DNA of 57,604 nt from Deltaproteobacteria bacterium (GTDB taxonomy: Bacteria > JAEEML01), in the NCBI GenBank assembly GCA_016283195.1, contig JAEEML010000063.1, positions 1 through 57,604 of the forward strand, in the 5' to 3' direction. Below the pieces are notes generated by a model. That model had not been told where the DNA came from. It searched no databases and saw only the letters and a list, made by a program, of their open reading frames with translations. Position numbers and translations under genes: made by a program. Position 1 is the stretch's first letter, and each line of letters begins with the position of its first letter. Of the stretch, positions 1 to 8,208 are shown piece by piece.

Positions 1-83
1 CAATCCAGCATTTCATCGCGGATTTGCTCCAAAACAGGCATGGGAAGAACGGCAGGGCCAGCATTAAAATTGTGTGCACGCAT
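1..83 (-). CDS. serC: Phosphoserine aminotransferase, N-terminal fragment
   Basis: Only the first 27 codons lie in the window; the gene continues beyond base 1. The reverse complement reads MRAHNFNAGPAVLPMPVLEQ and onward, which is the conserved N-terminus of SerC (NFNAGPAxLPxxVL). SerC transaminates 3-phosphohydroxypyruvate to phosphoserine in serine biosynthesis, using PLP. The start is supported by a perfect AGGAGG on the minus strand at 91-96, eight bases from the ATG at 81-83. It is divergent from the export protein that follows. The identification rests on a short but very characteristic stretch; the catalytic lysine is outside the window. Confidence 0.85.
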   Translation of the reverse strand, partial: MRAHNFNAGPAVLPMPVLEQIRDEMLD

Positions 84-176
84 TGAAAAACCTCCTGAAT
101 GGGTGTAAAGTCACCCGTGTTTGGTGTGAGAGCATATATTGCCCGGCGCCACAAATCAACCAGGAAAGGAACTTTT

Positions 177-1253
177 ATGAGCGACGGCGGCACCGGCGAG
201 AAAACGGAAGAACCTACCCCGCAGCGCCTTAGGCAAATGCGCGAACAGGGTAATGTTTGCAAAAGCCAAGATATTACTCAGGCGGCTATTTTACTAATTA
301 CTTTTGCCGCTCTGGCTGGTACGGTCGTCTCTATTGGCGAAGAGCTGATTGAATTTTGCAATTATTCTTTCCATGCGGCCATGAGTTTTACCACCGAGGA
401 TGGCATGGCTATTATTCCCCGCCTGATGGATCAGGCTATAACCAGCATGTTTATGTGCATCTTGCCAGTTTGTGCCGTAGCTTTTGTGGTGGCTCTTGTG
501 GCTAATTATGCCCAGGTAGGCGTGCTTTTTACCACTAAGCCCCTAACGCCGGATATTAAAAAGCTCAATCCCGTTCAGGGCTTCAAAAATATGTTTAACA
601 AAAAAAAGCTGGTGGAATTATTAAAAAACCTGGTGAAGCTCACGGTGGTTTTTTACCTCGCTTATGATTCCATAAAATCGGTTATTCGCGATGTGGTTTT
701 GGTTTTAAGAGCGCCTCTCATGGTGGGCGTGGGGCTTATCGGCAATATTATTTATGACATGGTTATTAGAATTTCTGCTGTATTTATCGTGATTTCTGCC
801 GCTGATTATTTTTGGCAACGCCACGTTTATAAAAAGGACAACATGATGTCTAAATACGACGTTAAGCAGGAATACAAGCAGTCCGAAGGTGATCCGCAAA
901 TCAAAGGCAAGCGCAAACAATTCCACCAGGAACTCATGAACAGCGCCTCGCCGGCCAAGGTAAAAAAGGCCGATGCCGTTATTGTGAATCCGCATAATAT
1001 TGCCGTAGCTATTCAGTATGACAAGGAGGGCAGTGGGGCGCCCATTATTGTGGCTAAAGGTGAGCGTCTTTTAGCTGATCAAATAAAAGCGGCCGCCAAA
1101 AAATACGGCGTGCCCATTTTGCGCAATGTGCCTCTGGCTCAGGCTTTAAATAAGCTGGAAGTGGGTGACGATATCCCCGAAGAGCTCTATGATGCCGTGG
1201 CCGAAGTTCTCACTTTTGTCTATCAGCTGGCCGAAGAACAAAAGAAACGCTAA
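177..1253 (+). CDS. Type III export apparatus switch protein, FlhB/SctU family
   Basis: A 358-residue inner-membrane protein that should sit at the base of a flagellar or injectisome export gate and control substrate switching. The N-terminus has the family signature (GEKTEEPTPQRLRQMREQG), followed by four hydrophobic segments and a basic cytoplasmic domain. The start at 177 is preferred over an upstream ATG at 99 because AGGAAAGGA lies just before it and the family signature begins here. The autocleavage motif, normally NPTH, reads NPHN at residues 271-274: the cleaved Asn-Pro is kept but Thr and His are changed. No other type III genes are in the window, so flagellar FlhB and injectisome SctU cannot be told apart by context. 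Confidence 0.88.
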   Translation: MSDGGTGEKTEEPTPQRLRQMREQGNVCKSQDITQAAILLITFAALAGTVVSIGEELIEFCNYSFHAAMSFTTEDGMAIIPRLMDQAITSMFMCILPVCAVAFVVALVANYAQVGVLFTTKPLTPDIKKLNPVQGFKNMFNKKKLVELLKNLVKLTVVFYLAYDSIKSVIRDVVLVLRAPLMVGVGLIGNIIYDMVIRISAVFIVISAADYFWQRHVYKKDNMMSKYDVKQEYKQSEGDPQIKGKRKQFHQELMNSASPAKVKKADAVIVNPHNIAVAIQYDKEGSGAPIIVAKGERLLADQIKAAAKKYGVPILRNVPLAQALNKLEVGDDIPEELYDAVAEVLTFVYQLAEEQKKR

Positions 1254-1284
1254 AAGATTAAATCCAGCTCTTTTATCCCACCAC

Positions 1285-1312
1285 TTGACACTATAAAAAC
1301 CGGTCTTAATGT
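1285..1312 (+). promoter_or_regulatory. Candidate sigma-70 promoter of the thioredoxin gene
   Basis: A consensus -35 TTGACA (1285-1290) is followed after 16 bases by TAATGT (1307-1312), a weak -10. Predicted transcription starts about 35-40 bases before the thioredoxin ATG, giving a short leader with GGAG at 1344-1347. Confidence 0.5.
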
Positions 1313-1355
1313 GTAAAGGCGGCTGGTTTTGGGTAGCCGCTTACGGAGTAATAAA

Positions 1356-1673
1356 ATGATTATTCATGCTGATGACACTAATTTTAAAAGTGAAGTTTTA
1401 GAGAGCAAACTGCCTGTTTTAGTTGATTTTTACACCAGCTGGTGCGGTCCTTGCAAAATGCTGGCTCCAGTGCTTGAAGAGCTGGAAGCCAAATATGACG
1501 GCCGCCTTAAAGTGGTAAAAGTAAACGCCGAGGAAGCTATGGATATCAGCGAAGAATACGGCATTATGTCGGTGCCCACACTGCTCATGTTTACCGGCGG
1601 TCAGCCCATAGATGAGCTTGGCGGTGCATTGCCCTTGGCCAAGTTAGAAGAATTTGTCGGCAAGTATATATAA
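1356..1673 (+). CDS. trxA: Thioredoxin
   Basis: A 105-residue cytosolic dithiol reductase. The active site WCGPCK is present and the cis-proline loop reads SVPT, both in the expected places for a single-domain thioredoxin; the length is also typical. The start at 1356 has GGAG eight bases upstream; a GTG-type start at 1329 would add nine residues not seen in the family. It has its own candidate promoter and is followed by a stem-loop terminator, so it is probably monocistronic. Nothing is unusual in the sequence. Confidence 0.95.
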   Translation: MIIHADDTNFKSEVLESKLPVLVDFYTSWCGPCKMLAPVLEELEAKYDGRLKVVKVNAEEAMDISEEYGIMSVPTLLMFTGGQPIDELGGALPLAKLEEFVGKYI

Positions 1674-1683
1674 AGCATAAAAG

Positions 1684-1715
1684 TAGCACCGTATATTTAG
1701 GTGCTATAAATTTTT
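1684..1715. terminator. Bidirectional stem-loop terminator between trxA and the toxin gene
   Basis: A perfect 7-bp stem TAGCACC/GGTGCTA (1684-1690 and 1700-1706) encloses a 9-base AT-rich loop. On the plus strand it is followed by TAAATTTTT, on the minus strand by CTACTTTT. It overlaps the last codons of the convergent zeta-toxin gene and can end transcription from both sides. Confidence 0.65.
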
Positions 1716-2266
1716 ACTAGATCCTTTATTGAATTTTCTGACCAATGTTCATTGGGCCAGAAAAAATATTCATTCTTCCGCTTTTTAAATATTCTGAATG
1801 GCTCAGTAGAATTATCGTAAATATGCACAATGTCACAAATTTTTATCAGTTCTGGTATTAGATTTAATGCTTTCTTGTAGCGCGAAATAATTTTTTCTCT
1901 TGGAACTGTATGGCCACCAAGAGCCACACGAGATTCGACACGAGAAATATTTATGCCGTAATCACAAGTCAGCACATAGATGCAGCGGATAAAATAACCG
2001 GCCTCTTTAGCCCTCTTTAAAAGCTTTAAATTGCGGTCAGTAGAAAGAACCGTTTCAAATGTAAAACTGGCATTTTGGGAAAAAGCTGATTCGCGCATTT
2101 TTTCTGCAATTTGCGCAGCTTCCAAATCTGAGCAATAATTCGCCTGCTTTATATTGTCAGCGTTAATATAAGGTTCTATTATTTTTGCGAGCCTTGTAAT
2201 TGTTGATTTTCCGCTTCCGTTTGGGCCGGCGAAAACGATTATTTCAGGTTTTCGCACTTCAGACAT
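1697..2266 (-). CDS. Zeta-toxin-family P-loop kinase
   Basis: A 189-residue P-loop protein. The Walker A motif is GPNGSGKST at residues 14-22, followed by YINADNI and the TFETVLST stretch, the pattern of the short zeta-toxin-like kinases (COG4185 type). Classical zeta toxins phosphorylate UDP-N-acetylglucosamine and block wall synthesis; whether this one uses that substrate is not shown by the sequence. The ATG overlaps the end of the upstream small gene by 8 bases (AAATGTCTGA), so the two are translationally coupled. It is read toward the shared terminator with trxA. I infer a toxin-antitoxin module from this arrangement. Confidence 0.8.
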   Translation of the reverse strand: MSEVRKPEIIVFAGPNGSGKSTITRLAKIIEPYINADNIKQANYCSDLEAAQIAEKMRESAFSQNASFTFETVLSTDRNLKLLKRAKEAGYFIRCIYVLTCDYGINISRVESRVALGGHTVPREKIISRYKKALNLIPELIKICDIVHIYDNSTEPFRIFKKRKNEYFFWPNEHWSENSIKDLVKIYST

Positions 2267-2459
2267 TTATATATTCTTTGTGGCCATCAGCATACTCAAG
2301 ATATGCGCGTTTTTTTTGAACATCGTAACCAGAAATTGGGACGCCCTTTATTTTTTTTGCCTCATTGTCCAAGCGGATAGCCTCTTTAAAGCGGTATGTC
2401 AAATCATCATCAGAAACACCACAGGTAAAATCAAGTTCATTTACTGTGTCTTGTTCCAT
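2259..2459 (-). CDS. Putative antitoxin of the zeta-like toxin
   Basis: A 66-residue acidic protein beginning MEQDTVNELDFTCGVSDD. The start at 2459 is chosen because AAGGGGAC lies 4 bases upstream on the minus strand; a longer frame to 2534 would add a segment with no ribosome site that covers the operator. It ends with the motif YLEYADGHKEY, typical of small proteins encoded just before COG4185 toxins. No clear DNA-binding fold is visible. Overlap with the toxin gene and the palindrome upstream support an autoregulated pair. Function is inferred from context. Confidence 0.65.
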   Translation of the reverse strand: MEQDTVNELDFTCGVSDDDLTYRFKEAIRLDNEAKKIKGVPISGYDVQKKRAYLEYADGHKEYINV

Positions 2460-2491
2460 ATAAGTCCCCTTATTGATGGTCAAAGCTATTC

Positions 2492-2525
2492 GGCATATAT
2501 GCCAAATTAACCATAGACATCTCAA
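2492..2525 (-). promoter_or_regulatory. Operator/promoter of the toxin-antitoxin operon
   Basis: A perfect 12-bp palindrome GGCATATATGCC (2492-2503), extended to an 18-bp near-palindrome by TT and AA outside one mismatch, lies 33 bases upstream of the antitoxin ATG. On the minus strand TTGAGA (2525-2520) could be a -35, with the -10 (CATATA or TATATG) inside the palindrome. Binding there would block transcription, as usual for autoregulated toxin-antitoxin operons. The regulator is unknown. Confidence 0.5.
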
Positions 2526-2598
2526 TGTTACCATAATTAACGTTAGTTTCTCAACTAGCTCATTTTTGCCAATGGGGACTAAAATTCAGGCAAATTTA

Positions 2599-3897
2599 TT
2601 ATTGTCCCAATATAGTAGCGGCCGGCCAGCCCTGGCGCTGCCAGTATTTGAGCCTAGCAATATTAAGCTCATATTGCTGGCGTAAGTGCCGCACTTTGGC
2701 CACTTGGTGGCTCTTTCTGCTTTCGATGACCGTAAGAGCGCTGCCTTTGCCATTTTGGTAATCACCCATATCGAGAGTTAAGCGGGCTTCGGCCAGAGTA
2801 GCCTGCTTTTCATAGAGCTTAGAAAGGGCGCTTATTTGGCGCATATCTTCCATGGCCAGGCGCTCTTCGCGAGCTAAAGTTTGCTTTTGCTCTTCATAGG
2901 CCAGGCGGGCGCTTCGGGCGGCAGCTTTTTGCGTTTTGATGCCGGCAATGAGCGAATAATTAAAGAGCGGAATAGAGAGAGTAACAGCGACGCCCAGCGC
3001 CAAGGTATTATCGCCCTCCGGCTTTAGCGGCCAGGTGGCGCCTATTTGCCAGTTGCTTATTAGCGAGGGAATATAATTAAAGCGTGAGCTCTTTAGCTCC
3101 TGCTCGGCGATAGCCAGCGATTTTTGGGCCAAAGTGAGCTCCAAATGCTCCGGCGCATTGCCCTCCGGCTCTTTGAGAAAATTATTTATATTTTCAGTAT
3201 GTTCCGGAGCGATAGGCCCATCTTGAGCCAAAATTTCACCCAAAGTTTCGCATTGTTCTATGTAATTTTTGCGGGCGGCTAAATATTCCTGTTGCAAAGA
3301 GATTAATTCCATTTGCGCCGCTAGTTCCTCGCTGGCACTGCCGATGCCGGAGGCAATGCGCCAGGCGGCAATCTGGCTCTGGGCCAAGATGGCGCCCGCT
3401 TCCTCGCGCAAAAGTTTTAATAAAAGAGCGATGCTCTCGGCTTGCAGGTAAGCGACAGTGAGTTTATAGGCCACTTCCTGGCGGATATATTCGGTATTTA
3501 TCTGGTCTTTTTGATAGCGCAAATTGCGGGCGCTAAAGGCGCTCCAGCTGCCCACATCAATGAGCGGCAGCCAGAGATTGGCTGTGCCGCTTAAAGTATG
3601 GGTCGGTTCTTTGTCCGGCACAACGGTGCGATTACCTCTATAAGCGGCCTCGGCGCTGATGCGCGGCAAAAATCCGGCCAGCCCTTGATCTTTACCGGCC
3701 TTGGAGCTCTCTTCGGCCATGAGCGCCTTTTGGACGGCAAAGCTCTCTTCCTGCGCTTTTTCCAGCATATTCTTGAGCGACATGGTTGTAGCGGCGGGCG
3801 GGGCGGGGAAGAGCTCTTCCAGATAGCTAGCATCAATATCGCTGGCAGCGTCGCCTAGGGCAAGAACCAGGGTTGTAAAGAAAATAAAATTCATCAT
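2599..3897 (-). CDS. TolC-like outer-membrane efflux protein
   Basis: A 432-residue exported protein with a short hydrophobic N-terminal signal and long alpha-helical, Ala/Gln/Glu-rich repeats typical of outer-membrane factors. The duplicated pattern is visible as two helical halves, with the SIPLFNYSLIAGIK stretch matching the conserved S(I/V)PLF beta-strand region. It should form the trimeric tunnel through periplasm and outer membrane for an RND pump. The likely partners are the pump and adaptor at 5082-9369 on the same strand, though a convergent plus-strand gene lies between, so it is transcribed separately or by long read-through. The start is ATG ATG with only a weak ribosome site. It is shorter than E. 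coli TolC, within the family range. Confidence 0.85.
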   Translation of the reverse strand: MMNFIFFTTLVLALGDAASDIDASYLEELFPAPPAATTMSLKNMLEKAQEESFAVQKALMAEESSKAGKDQGLAGFLPRISAEAAYRGNRTVVPDKEPTHTLSGTANLWLPLIDVGSWSAFSARNLRYQKDQINTEYIRQEVAYKLTVAYLQAESIALLLKLLREEAGAILAQSQIAAWRIASGIGSASEELAAQMELISLQQEYLAARKNYIEQCETLGEILAQDGPIAPEHTENINNFLKEPEGNAPEHLELTLAQKSLAIAEQELKSSRFNYIPSLISNWQIGATWPLKPEGDNTLALGVAVTLSIPLFNYSLIAGIKTQKAAARSARLAYEEQKQTLAREERLAMEDMRQISALSKLYEKQATLAEARLTLDMGDYQNGKGSALTVIESRKSHQVAKVRHLRQQYELNIARLKYWQRQGWPAATILGQ

Positions 3898-4250
3898 CTA
3901 TCTTTGTGCCTCATTTTCGCTGGCTATAATCATGCCTCTAAGTGGACAAAATAGTTTAGCGACTATAGCCACGCGCCCGGCAATTTTTGAATATATGGGC
4001 TCTTTTAGTCAACTAAAAAGACAGAGTGCAAAACTAGGCAAAAATAAGTGCAGTTTTGGCGCTTTGTACTTCTCTTGAGCGGGCTACCACCAACCATCTC
4101 GCTCATTGGCAAATCTACCTGCCTATGCTAAAAGAGTTTTCTTAATAGTGCCGGGCTAAAAGCCCTAAAGGGCGCTAAGTTGGTTGATTCTAGGTTACAA
4201 AAAGGGGCTTTTTAGCCCCAAGTGATTTTGCGCTTACCAGGAGTTTAATC
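3898..4250. other. Intergenic region with stacked inverted repeats
   Basis: No coding region of note in 353 bases. Between about 4147 and 4185 two overlapping hairpins alternate: GGGCT-AAA-AGCCC and GCCCT-AA-AGGGC, enclosed by TAGTGCC/GGCGCTA, so alternative RNA folds are possible on either strand. It ends in the GGGGCT/AGCCCC stem listed separately. I see no known riboswitch in it. Confidence 0.35.
4200..4220 (-). terminator. Rho-independent terminator, minus strand
   Basis: A perfect 6-bp GC-rich stem GGGGCT/AGCCCC with a short T/A loop is followed, on the minus strand, by TTTTTG. It would stop transcripts of the RND operon that run through the convergent gene, and isolate the TolC-like gene. 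On the plus strand there is no T tract. Confidence 0.5.
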
Positions 4251-5093
4251 ATGACGGCAGAAAATTTTGTTCCCTCTAATGCCCAAAAAAATCTGTATAC
4301 TCTCTTTATTACCATGTTCATTTTGTCCTGGATTGCCTCAATGATTCTATTATTCTTATATTCCGAAACGATTATAAGCTATTTTACTTTGCATATTATG
4401 CAAAATAAAGCCGATATGCTTTTTATCCCTGGTAAAGCCAAGGTAGCTTTGGGGCTTTCCGGCTGGTTCCTTTTATTTTTACCAATATATTATTTCTTTT
4501 ACGGCATATTCGTTGTGCTCCTTCGCCAGCGTGATACAGTCAACTACTTTGATGAAGAATTTAAAAAGAATTACGCTATGCGCAAAATCAGAGGCAGTAC
4601 TGGTTCTTTTGAAGGCGATAAATTTATACTTTATGTGTTTATCGCCATAGCGGCGGTTATTTTTCCGTTTAGTCTCTTTTGCACTGTGAAAGTCACCGAT
4701 GAGGGCATTTCGCAAAAAGATTTATTTGCCCTAAGCGCCAAGCAAATAGCCTGGAGCGATATTTATGGAATCGAGCTTAGCCTAGGGGTGAAAACCGTAA
4801 GAAGAAACAAGTCTACAGAAAAAACAGCAGATATAAAATACATTGTTTTTTCATCACGCGGCAAATTTGATTTGATGGAAAGTATAAACTACAAACAATT
4901 TGATGATGATTTAATTAAATTTTCTCAAAAACTCTTCGCTAAAAATAAAGATGTAAATATCTCTCTCGAGTGCGATTTTTCCGGAGAGAATCTGCGTTAT
5001 TTGCGGAAAATTATTAATGGGGAAAAGCGCCTAAAAAGAGTCTATAATTATTTGCAGCAACAAATACCCGATCGGCCGGGATCAAACTTCTGA
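4251..5093 (+). CDS. Hypothetical membrane protein
   Basis: A 280-residue protein I do not recognise. It has hydrophobic segments near residues 17-40, 65-90 and 122-145, then a soluble C-terminal half rich in Lys, Asp and Asn. The middle carries a run like DEGISQKDLFALSAKQIAW, reminiscent of small PH-like/DUF membrane proteins where a conserved W follows a strand, but this is weak. AGGAG precedes the ATG by eight bases. The composition is more AT-rich than the neighbouring pump genes. It converges on the RND gene with a 12-base overlap. Likely a real gene given the ribosome site and membrane pattern. Confidence 0.6.
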   Translation: MTAENFVPSNAQKNLYTLFITMFILSWIASMILLFLYSETIISYFTLHIMQNKADMLFIPGKAKVALGLSGWFLLFLPIYYFFYGIFVVLLRQRDTVNYFDEEFKKNYAMRKIRGSTGSFEGDKFILYVFIAIAAVIFPFSLFCTVKVTDEGISQKDLFALSAKQIAWSDIYGIELSLGVKTVRRNKSTEKTADIKYIVFSSRGKFDLMESINYKQFDDDLIKFSQKLFAKNKDVNISLECDFSGENLRYLRKIINGEKRLKRVYNYLQQQIPDRPGSNF

Positions 5094-8000
5094 AATCTCT
5101 TCCCCGGATTTCATTTTATCGCGCCACTCTTCCACAATGGTGTAAAGCACCGGCACCAGGCTCAAAATAAAGATGGTGGAAGCCAAAATACCAAAACTTA
5201 AGCTGACAGCCATGGGAATCATCATTTGCGCCTCGGCCGAAGTCTCGGTAATCATGGGTGCCAGGCCGCAAAAGGTGGTGACTGAGGTGAGCATGATGGG
5301 GCGGAAACGGCGCACTGCCGCCGCCTTGGCCGCTTCCATGGGGCTTAGCCCCTCTTTGCGCAGCTCGTTGGCTGTGGTGGTTAGCAAAATGGAATCGTTG
5401 ACCACCACGCCGGCCAAGGCAATGAGGCCCATATAGCTAAACATACTCATGGGCATATTAAGAAAATAGTGGGCCAGCACCGAACCGACTATGCCAAAGG
5501 GAATGGCCGACATGACCACTAGTAGCGGCTGTAAATAACTTTTGAGCGGAATGGCAATAAGCGTGTAAATAGCAATAACGGCCATAATGAGGCCCATAAT
5601 TAAAAAGCGCTGAAATTCGGCCATATCTTCCTGGCGGCCGCGCAGGCCATAAGAGAGACCATGATATTTTTGGGCGAGCCCGGGCATGACTTTGGCCGAA
5701 AATTCTTTAAAAATTTCCTGGGCATTAAAGCGCGTTTCGTCAACGGCCGCCTGCACGCGCAAATTGCGCCGCCCATCGGTGCGTGAGATGGAACGATAAG
5801 CGTGCCCCTTTTCCAGGCGGGCAGCGAGAGCCAGCGGCATTTCGCCGCCGCCGGGCGTAGTCAAAATAAAGTCATCTATAGTGGAGAGCGAGCGGCGCTC
5901 CTCCCGCGGATAACTCACCAGAACTTTTACTTCACTGCGCCCGCGCTGTTGGCGCAGAGCCTCGGCGCCATAATAAGCAGCTCTAAGCTGTGAGCCGATA
6001 TTCTGGGCCGTTAGGCCGGCATCGGCGCCCATGGGGGTAATGTGGTAACTATATTGCGGCTTGCCGTCCATTACGCCGTCATCGGCCTCTGTCACGCCGC
6101 TAAAGGTGAGCAGGGCGGCGGCGGCCTCTTTGGCGGCGGCTTCTAAAGTAGCGGTATCGCTGTGCGAAATAGTAAAATCAATGGGGCGGTTCATGCCGTG
6201 GCGGTCGGCGCTGAAAACCAGATTATCCACGCCTACTATGTGCCCCAGCTTTTTTGACCAGATACTGGCAAATTCCTTGGAAGACATGGTGCGCTCTTCC
6301 ATGGATTTTAAGAGCACGGTAACGGTTACCAAATGGCCGCCGGAAGTGCTGCTGCCGCGGCCAAAGCCCACCATGGACATAATGCCTTTGGAAATATTTT
6401 CCGGCAATTCACTAAGCGCTTCATTGGCCGCTTTAATGAGCTCTTTTTCCACCACTTTGCTCTCACTGAAGGGCGATCCGTAGGGGAGTTCCGCCTGGGC
6501 GATAACTTCGTCGCGGTCGCCGCCTGGGCGATCGATGGTTTTTATGCGCCCGCCCAGATAAAGCCCCAAAGTTATTAAGAGAATCATGATAGCCACCGAG
6601 ATGGTAGCCCAGCGGCCGCGAATGGTGAGATTGACAAATGGGGTATAATATTTATCAATAGCGGCATTAAAAAGGGTGCCGACTTTATTTGATAGCATCG
6701 TGGGTAATTTAATAAATCCGCGCGCTTTCATCGGTGTTTCGGCAATATGGGCCGGCAAAATAAAAAGCGCTTCGGCGAGGCTTATGCTTAAAACGGCGAT
6801 GACAATCACCGGAATGGCATATTGCATCTGCCCCATGCGCCCGGGAGTAAAGAGCAGCGGGGCAAAAGCCACAATAGTGGTGAGCACCGAAAAAACAATG
6901 GGTGCGGCCATTTGGCGGGTACCGATAATTGAAGCTTTTAAAGCCGGCATACCCTTTTGGCGCAGATGGTAAATATTTTCGCCTATAGAGATGGCATCAT
7001 CAACTACCATGCCGAGCACTACAATAAAGGCAAACATGGACATCATGTTAAAAGTGACGCCAAAGAAGGGGAGTAGCAAAAAGGAGCCCAAGAAAGAGAT
7101 GGGAATACCGAGCGAGACCCAAAAAGCCAGGCGCGGCTCCAAAAAGAGGCCAAGAATCACTAGCACCAGCACCAGGCCCTGGCCCAGATTTTGCATTAAA
7201 AGTTTTAAGCGGCCGCTAAACATTTTGCCCCGGTCATCCCAGGTGGTGACATGCAAAGTTTCCGGCAGGCGGCTTTTTAGCTCGTCTAAATAGGCATTCA
7301 CTGTCTGAGCTACTTCGCTGGGGGAGTAGGTGGTCATGGCATAGACGCTCAAAAAGACAGCCGGCTGGCCGTTAAAGCTGGTTTCCATATCTTGGTCATC
7401 AAAACCATCAATAATTTTAGCTAGTTCGCCGAGTTTGCGAATTTGTCCGTTGCCTTCGGTGATGATGGGGATTTCGGCAAATTCCAGGGCTCCTTCGCGC
7501 CGCTCGTTGACGCGCACCAACACTTCGCCCGTTTCGTCTTTAATGCCGCCGGCCGGGAGCTCTATGGAAGCGGTTTTTATTTTGGCGGCAATATCGGCCA
7601 GAGTGAGGCCGTATTGGCGGATAATATCTTTGGAAACTTCCACGCGGATTTCATAAGCGCTGACGCCGGAAATATCCACTGTGGAGACGCCCGTTAAATT
7701 AGTGAGCTGCTCTTGCAGATCCTCGGCGGCCATGCGCAGCTGCACATTGCTCACGTTGCCATAGATGACCATGCTGATAACACCGCGTTTTCTTTGCGGA
7801 ATACTTACTTGATAGCGCTCGGCTTCCTGCGGTAGAGAGGTGATGCGATCCACCGCGCCGCGAATATCCATCAGCGCTTTTTGCGTATCGGATCCGCGTT
7901 CCAGCTCGGCACTTATTACGGCACTGCCCTCGGAGGCGGTGGAAGTAATGCGCTTTACATGTTCCACCTCGCGCACCGCTTCTTCCACAGCCAGAATAAT

Positions 8001-8207
8001 GCCGCGTTCCACCTCTTCCGGGCTGGCGCCGGGGTAGGGCACCTGGATGCGCACTTCATCGGGCTCTATTTCCGGAAAAACCTCTTTAGTAATGCCGATA
8101 GCCGAGACAATACCGGCGGCTACAATACCCACCATCAGCAGATTGGCGGCCACCGGATTTTGGGCCATCCAGGCAATGGGGCCTCTCTCCTCCCGGCTCT
8201 CGCTCAT
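5082..8207 (-). CDS. RND-family efflux pump, inner-membrane transporter
   Basis: A 1041-residue AcrB/MexB-type proton antiporter, typical length. The N-terminal half begins with WMAQNPVAANLLMVG and has PYPGASPEEVE, the hallmark of the HAE/heavy-metal RND group. The fourth membrane segment keeps the paired aspartates of the proton relay (VVDDAISIGE). Two large periplasmic loops and two sets of six membrane helices are visible; helices 10-12 lie after residue 850. It starts one base after the adaptor stop (TAGCATG), so the two are co-translated. The substrate cannot be told. It resembles the unclassified HAE-like pumps that pair with a separate TolC-like protein, here at 2599-3897. Confidence 0.93.
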   Translation of the reverse strand: MSESREERGPIAWMAQNPVAANLLMVGIVAAGIVSAIGITKEVFPEIEPDEVRIQVPYPGASPEEVERGIILAVEEAVREVEHVKRITSTASEGSAVISAELERGSDTQKALMDIRGAVDRITSLPQEAERYQVSIPQRKRGVISMVIYGNVSNVQLRMAAEDLQEQLTNLTGVSTVDISGVSAYEIRVEVSKDIIRQYGLTLADIAAKIKTASIELPAGGIKDETGEVLVRVNERREGALEFAEIPIITEGNGQIRKLGELAKIIDGFDDQDMETSFNGQPAVFLSVYAMTTYSPSEVAQTVNAYLDELKSRLPETLHVTTWDDRGKMFSGRLKLLMQNLGQGLVLVLVILGLFLEPRLAFWVSLGIPISFLGSFLLLPFFGVTFNMMSMFAFIVVLGMVVDDAISIGENIYHLRQKGMPALKASIIGTRQMAAPIVFSVLTTIVAFAPLLFTPGRMGQMQYAIPVIVIAVLSISLAEALFILPAHIAETPMKARGFIKLPTMLSNKVGTLFNAAIDKYYTPFVNLTIRGRWATISVAIMILLITLGLYLGGRIKTIDRPGGDRDEVIAQAELPYGSPFSESKVVEKELIKAANEALSELPENISKGIMSMVGFGRGSSTSGGHLVTVTVLLKSMEERTMSSKEFASIWSKKLGHIVGVDNLVFSADRHGMNRPIDFTISHSDTATLEAAAKEAAAALLTFSGVTEADDGVMDGKPQYSYHITPMGADAGLTAQNIGSQLRAAYYGAEALRQQRGRSEVKVLVSYPREERRSLSTIDDFILTTPGGGEMPLALAARLEKGHAYRSISRTDGRRNLRVQAAVDETRFNAQEIFKEFSAKVMPGLAQKYHGLSYGLRGRQEDMAEFQRFLIMGLIMAVIAIYTLIAIPLKSYLQPLLVVMSAIPFGIVGSVLAHYFLNMPMSMFSYMGLIALAGVVVNDSILLTTTANELRKEGLSPMEAAKAAAVRRFRPIMLTSVTTFCGLAPMITETSAEAQMMIPMAVSLSFGILASTIFILSLVPVLYTIVEEWRDKMKSGEEISEV

Positions 8208-8208
8208 G

